A stretch of DNA of 10,457 nt from Euperipatoides rowelli (taxonomy: Eukaryota > Onychophora > Udeonychophora > Euonychophora > Peripatopsidae), in the NCBI GenBank assembly GCA_003024985.2, contig PXIH01S0063852.1. The stretch is one strand, 5' to 3'. This document shows positions 9,034 to 10,457 of this stretch, piece after piece. The position numbers and the translations under genes were made by a program. The stretch's first letter is position 1. Every line of letters begins with the position of its first letter. The notes under the pieces are model-generated. The model was not told the origin of the DNA, searched no databases, and saw nothing but the letters and a program-made list of their open reading frames with translations.

Positions 9034-9495
9034 TAATCTTTAGCAAGTCCTATGTTTGGGATGTAAAAAAAGGGAAGGTGATACCTTTTAGAGAAATGCT
9101 TGGTTTACATTCTAAGATACTTGGAATACCATNGCAAGTCCTATGTTTGGGATGTAAAAAAAGGGAAGGTGATACCTTTTAGAGAAATGCTTGGTTTACA
9201 TTCTAAGATACTTGGAATACCATTTCCCTTTGGAAATGCTAGAGATCTCCAAAAAAAGTCTTTTGGAGGAGAAATTGGTGGAGATCAAACAACTTGTGGA
9301 CAAAATAACTTATTATACTTCTGGGTGGAGGCAAAGAGTTAGGTTAATTAATGTGATTATCATTCCAAAATTTACCTACTATCTTCCGTTTTGTAGAATG
9401 AATAAGAACTATGTTTCTCAATTTAATGATATTACCCAGAGATGTATCTTTGGTAAGTTTAAATATCTTGCACATTCAAAGGTGGTATTACAAAC
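9011..9495 (+). pseudogene. RT thumb/connector region of LINE ORF2, interrupted by duplicated segment
   Basis: After motif C the trace resumes as TTGSKIIFSKSYVWDVKKGK (about 9018-9077), the LINE motif D/E region in which a Lys- or Cys-bearing strand is followed by a basic turn. It leads to HSKILGIP at 9108-9131. Here the exact 90-bp repeat with its N intervenes. If the second copy is ignored, the reading continues LGIPFPFGNARDLQKK from 9224, then shifts frame after the seven-A run near 9251-9257 to LLEEKLVEIKQLVDKI and RVRLINVIIIPKFTYYLPF. Such LINE connectors typically have a conserved Y-hydrophobic-LP segment, as here. The frame ends near 9490, where a GLGLIEL segment follows in another frame. 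Confidence 0.75.
9043..9223 (+). repeat. Exact 90-bp direct duplication split by one N (probable assembly artefact)
   Basis: Positions 9043-9132 and 9134-9223 are identical over 90 bases, and position 9133 is N. Removing one copy plus the N (91 bases) joins the LINE coding trace smoothly through the LGIPFPF segment. A single N between two identical ends is what a scaffolder produces when overlapping contig ends are placed side by side without being merged. A real tandem duplication would not need an N at its exact junction. Confidence 0.9.
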
Positions 9496-9972
9496 CAGAA
9501 ATGGGGACTTGGATTGATTGAACTTTCTTTGTTTAATAAAGCAGTTATGTATAATTTTGTGTATATTAACATTTTCTCTGATCCTGTTTTAATGAAATTA
9601 ATTGAATGGAATGGTGAAGATGCTTCCTCTTTGTTTGCTTCTTGGATTAAGAATTTCAGGGAAGAACAATATAAATTGACGTATAAACAGTTGGCTAAAT
9701 TGACAATATGGAAATCTGAAGAGATTATGGGATATAGGAATTTTGATGTAAACTTAAAAAAAGGTTTGAAAGTCTTTTCTGAAGGAGCATTAGAGAATTT
9801 TATAATAAAATTTATGCTTAATATTCTTTCTACTAAAGAAAGACTATTCAAAGTTGGGATTATTAAAACCTATAATGTCGATTGCCCTCTAGGCTGTGGA
9901 CAATCTGAAACTGCTGCTTATCTGGTCTGGTCGTGTCCAGAGACTGGGGGATTGATAACGGTGGTAATATAG
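9496..9972 (+). pseudogene. C-terminal region of LINE ORF2 with degenerate CCHC motif
   Basis: The frame opens with NQKWGLGLIEL (9496-9528), the GGLGL-type segment common after the RT of many LINEs, and stays open to TAG 9970-9972. It is the longest unbroken piece of ORF2. Near its end a Cys motif reads C-X3-C-X7-Y-X4-C (codons at 9883, 9895, 9919 and 9934). The family pattern has His where Tyr is found, and CAT to TAT is a single-base change. This motif resembles the zinc-binding segment seen at the C-terminus of many plant and animal LINE RT proteins. After the final Cys the frame soon fails. Confidence 0.8.
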
Positions 9973-10018
9973 AAAGCTTGAATCAAGTATCGCCTCATTG
10001 AGATCTGGAATATAAAAA

Positions 10019-10221
10019 AGTTGGATTGTATTGACAATAAGGTTATATGTGATATTCTTTGCCTTGTGGAAACTGAGATGTAGAATAGTGTTTCAGTCTC
10101 TTAACAAACAAGACTATTTGGTGAGCTTTTTATCCTTTATCCACCTGGAGTCAAGAAAGACATGTTCTCTCTGTCTCAAGAAGCTCTGAAAGAACTGTGG
10201 GACTTGGAAGTGGTCATGTAA
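10019..10221 (+). pseudogene. Terminal tail of LINE ORF2
   Basis: The trace reappears at 10019 in one frame with LYVIFFALWKLRCRIVFQSL (10043-10102), similar to the FALW-x-WxxRNxxVF helix that closes many LINE ORF2 proteins. A neighbouring frame gives YPPGVKKDMFSLSQEALKEL and ends at TAA 10219-10221. The switch lies between about 10110 and 10150. The 46 bases from 9973 to 10018 contain stops in the readings I tried. This end point is inferred from continuity only. Confidence 0.55.
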
Positions 10222-10433
10222 GTAGTAAGTAAAAAATAAGGTTGTGAATTGGTACGAGTTATATTTTTTAAAAAATGAAGAGCTTTTCATATTTTATTGT
10301 ATTTGTGTTTTGAATTTAGTGTGAGAATCATCTGGAGTTTACAAAACAAAAGGATAGTTTTGTAATTTCAAATACTGTAAGTCAAAATCAGAAGTTTGGT
10401 TTTGAAATTTTAATGTACATAACTGAAGTTTTA
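10222..10433 (+). other. LINE 3' UTR
   Basis: After the likely ORF2 stop the sequence becomes T- and A-rich with many stops and no protein-like trace, up to the start of the TAA repeat. It is about 210 bases long, a usual size for a LINE 3' UTR, and in intact elements it would be the region recognised by the RT. No canonical AATAAA poly(A) signal is apparent close to the tail, which fits an element ending in a simple repeat instead of poly(A). Confidence 0.6.
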
Positions 10434-10457
10434 TAATAATAATAATAATAATAATAA
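10434..10457 (+). repeat. (TAA)8 microsatellite, LINE 3' tail
   Basis: Eight perfect TAA units end at the last base of the window, so the true copy number may be higher. In the I factor and some other LINE families the 3' end is a TAA array made by the RT during priming. Its place directly after the 3' UTR supports that reading. The flanking target site is outside the window. Confidence 0.9.

Larger units (their letters stand above)
6888..10221 (+). pseudogene. LINE ORF2 pseudogene: endonuclease-reverse transcriptase polyprotein
   Basis: In intact elements this protein nicks the target DNA with its endonuclease and primes reverse transcription of the element RNA from the nick. Here the coding trace starts at ATG 6888 and ends at a likely TAA 10219-10221, and the reading frame must change about nine or ten times: near 7040, 7265, 7365, 7425, between 7808 and 7942, near 8195, 8620, 9010 and 9260, near 9490, and again in 9972-10120. 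In-frame stops include TAA at 7066. Domain order is endonuclease, linker, RT, connector, Cys-rich C-terminus, all in the expected order with no large domain missing, so the copy looks close to full length for ORF2. The 90-bp duplication around N 9133 is probably an assembly error. The mix of legible motifs and many indels suggests a moderately old dead copy, or poor indel accuracy in the reads, or both. Confidence 0.85.
6299..10457 (+). mobile_element. Degenerate non-LTR retrotransposon (LINE), APE-type, with (TAA)n tail
   Basis: One plus-strand element accounts for the right 40 percent of the window. The order is the standard one for APE-type LINEs: possible ORF1 remnants, endonuclease (LQET at 7008 region, GDYN at 7302, RLDR near 7445), reverse transcriptase (SPGPD near 8235, motif A Asp at 8635, QGSPLS at 8812, YIDD at 8935), a C-terminal Cys-rich segment (9883-9936), a 3' UTR and a TAA tail. 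No LTRs, integrase or protease are seen. A TAA-repeat tail is known from I-group elements among others, but I cannot fix the clade from motifs alone. The 5' boundary is uncertain: a soft guess is 6299, where protein-like sequence begins, while a GC-rich block at about 6511-6625 could instead be the element's 5' UTR. The 3' end meets the window edge, so no target-site duplication can be seen. Many frameshifts and stops make it non-autonomous as assembled. Confidence 0.9.

Noticed and set aside
9100-9342. 80-codon plus frame running across the N
   Set aside because: Created by the 91-base duplication artefact joined to a real ORF2 segment; starts only from TTG.
9459-9851. Minus-strand 130-codon frame
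   Set aside because: Antisense shadow of the open C-terminal segment of ORF2.
1-10457. CRISPR array, defence operon, phage or other prokaryotic system
   Set aside because: No spaced repeats, no gene packing, no ribosome-binding sites; the content is that of eukaryotic repeat-bearing DNA.

Overview
The window looks like AT-rich, gene-poor nuclear DNA from a eukaryote, most likely an animal. It has long non-coding stretches full of A and T runs, no prokaryotic gene packing or ribosome-binding sites, and a degenerate non-LTR retrotransposon (LINE) with a simple-repeat tail. Four N characters (6356, 8502-8503, 9133) mark it as draft assembly. The species cannot be named from what is visible.

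Layout. Positions 1 to about 3170 and 3580 to about 6300 hold no gene I can support; they have many stops in all frames, short A runs and one 17-base poly(A). Between them, on the minus strand (3576 down to 3172), lies one intact 134-codon ORF with a good Kozak start. It encodes a short coiled coil followed by a Cys/His-rich tail that includes a zinc-knuckle-like motif with one Cys replaced by Ser. It is the only unbroken, protein-like ORF in the window and I do not recognise it.

From about 6300 (5' limit uncertain) to the right edge, the plus strand carries one LINE copy. In order it has: remnants that may be ORF1 or 5' UTR (6300-6875, with a GC-rich block and a 16-bp tandem duplication); an ORF2 pseudogene (6888 to about 10221) with an APE-type endonuclease, a linker, a reverse transcriptase and a C-terminal Cys-rich segment; a short 3' UTR; and a (TAA)8 tail reaching the last base. 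ORF2 changes frame about nine or ten times and has several stops, so it cannot make a full-length protein as assembled. Core RT motifs remain legible (SPGPD, D in motif A, QGSPLS, YIDD), as do LQET and GDYN of the endonuclease. The endonuclease SDH motif reads SYH.

One disruption looks technical: an exact 90-bp duplication separated by a single N at 9133, as expected from two overlapping contig ends joined without merging. I found no convincing undescribed system. The minus-strand Cys/His-rich ORF is the item most worth following up.
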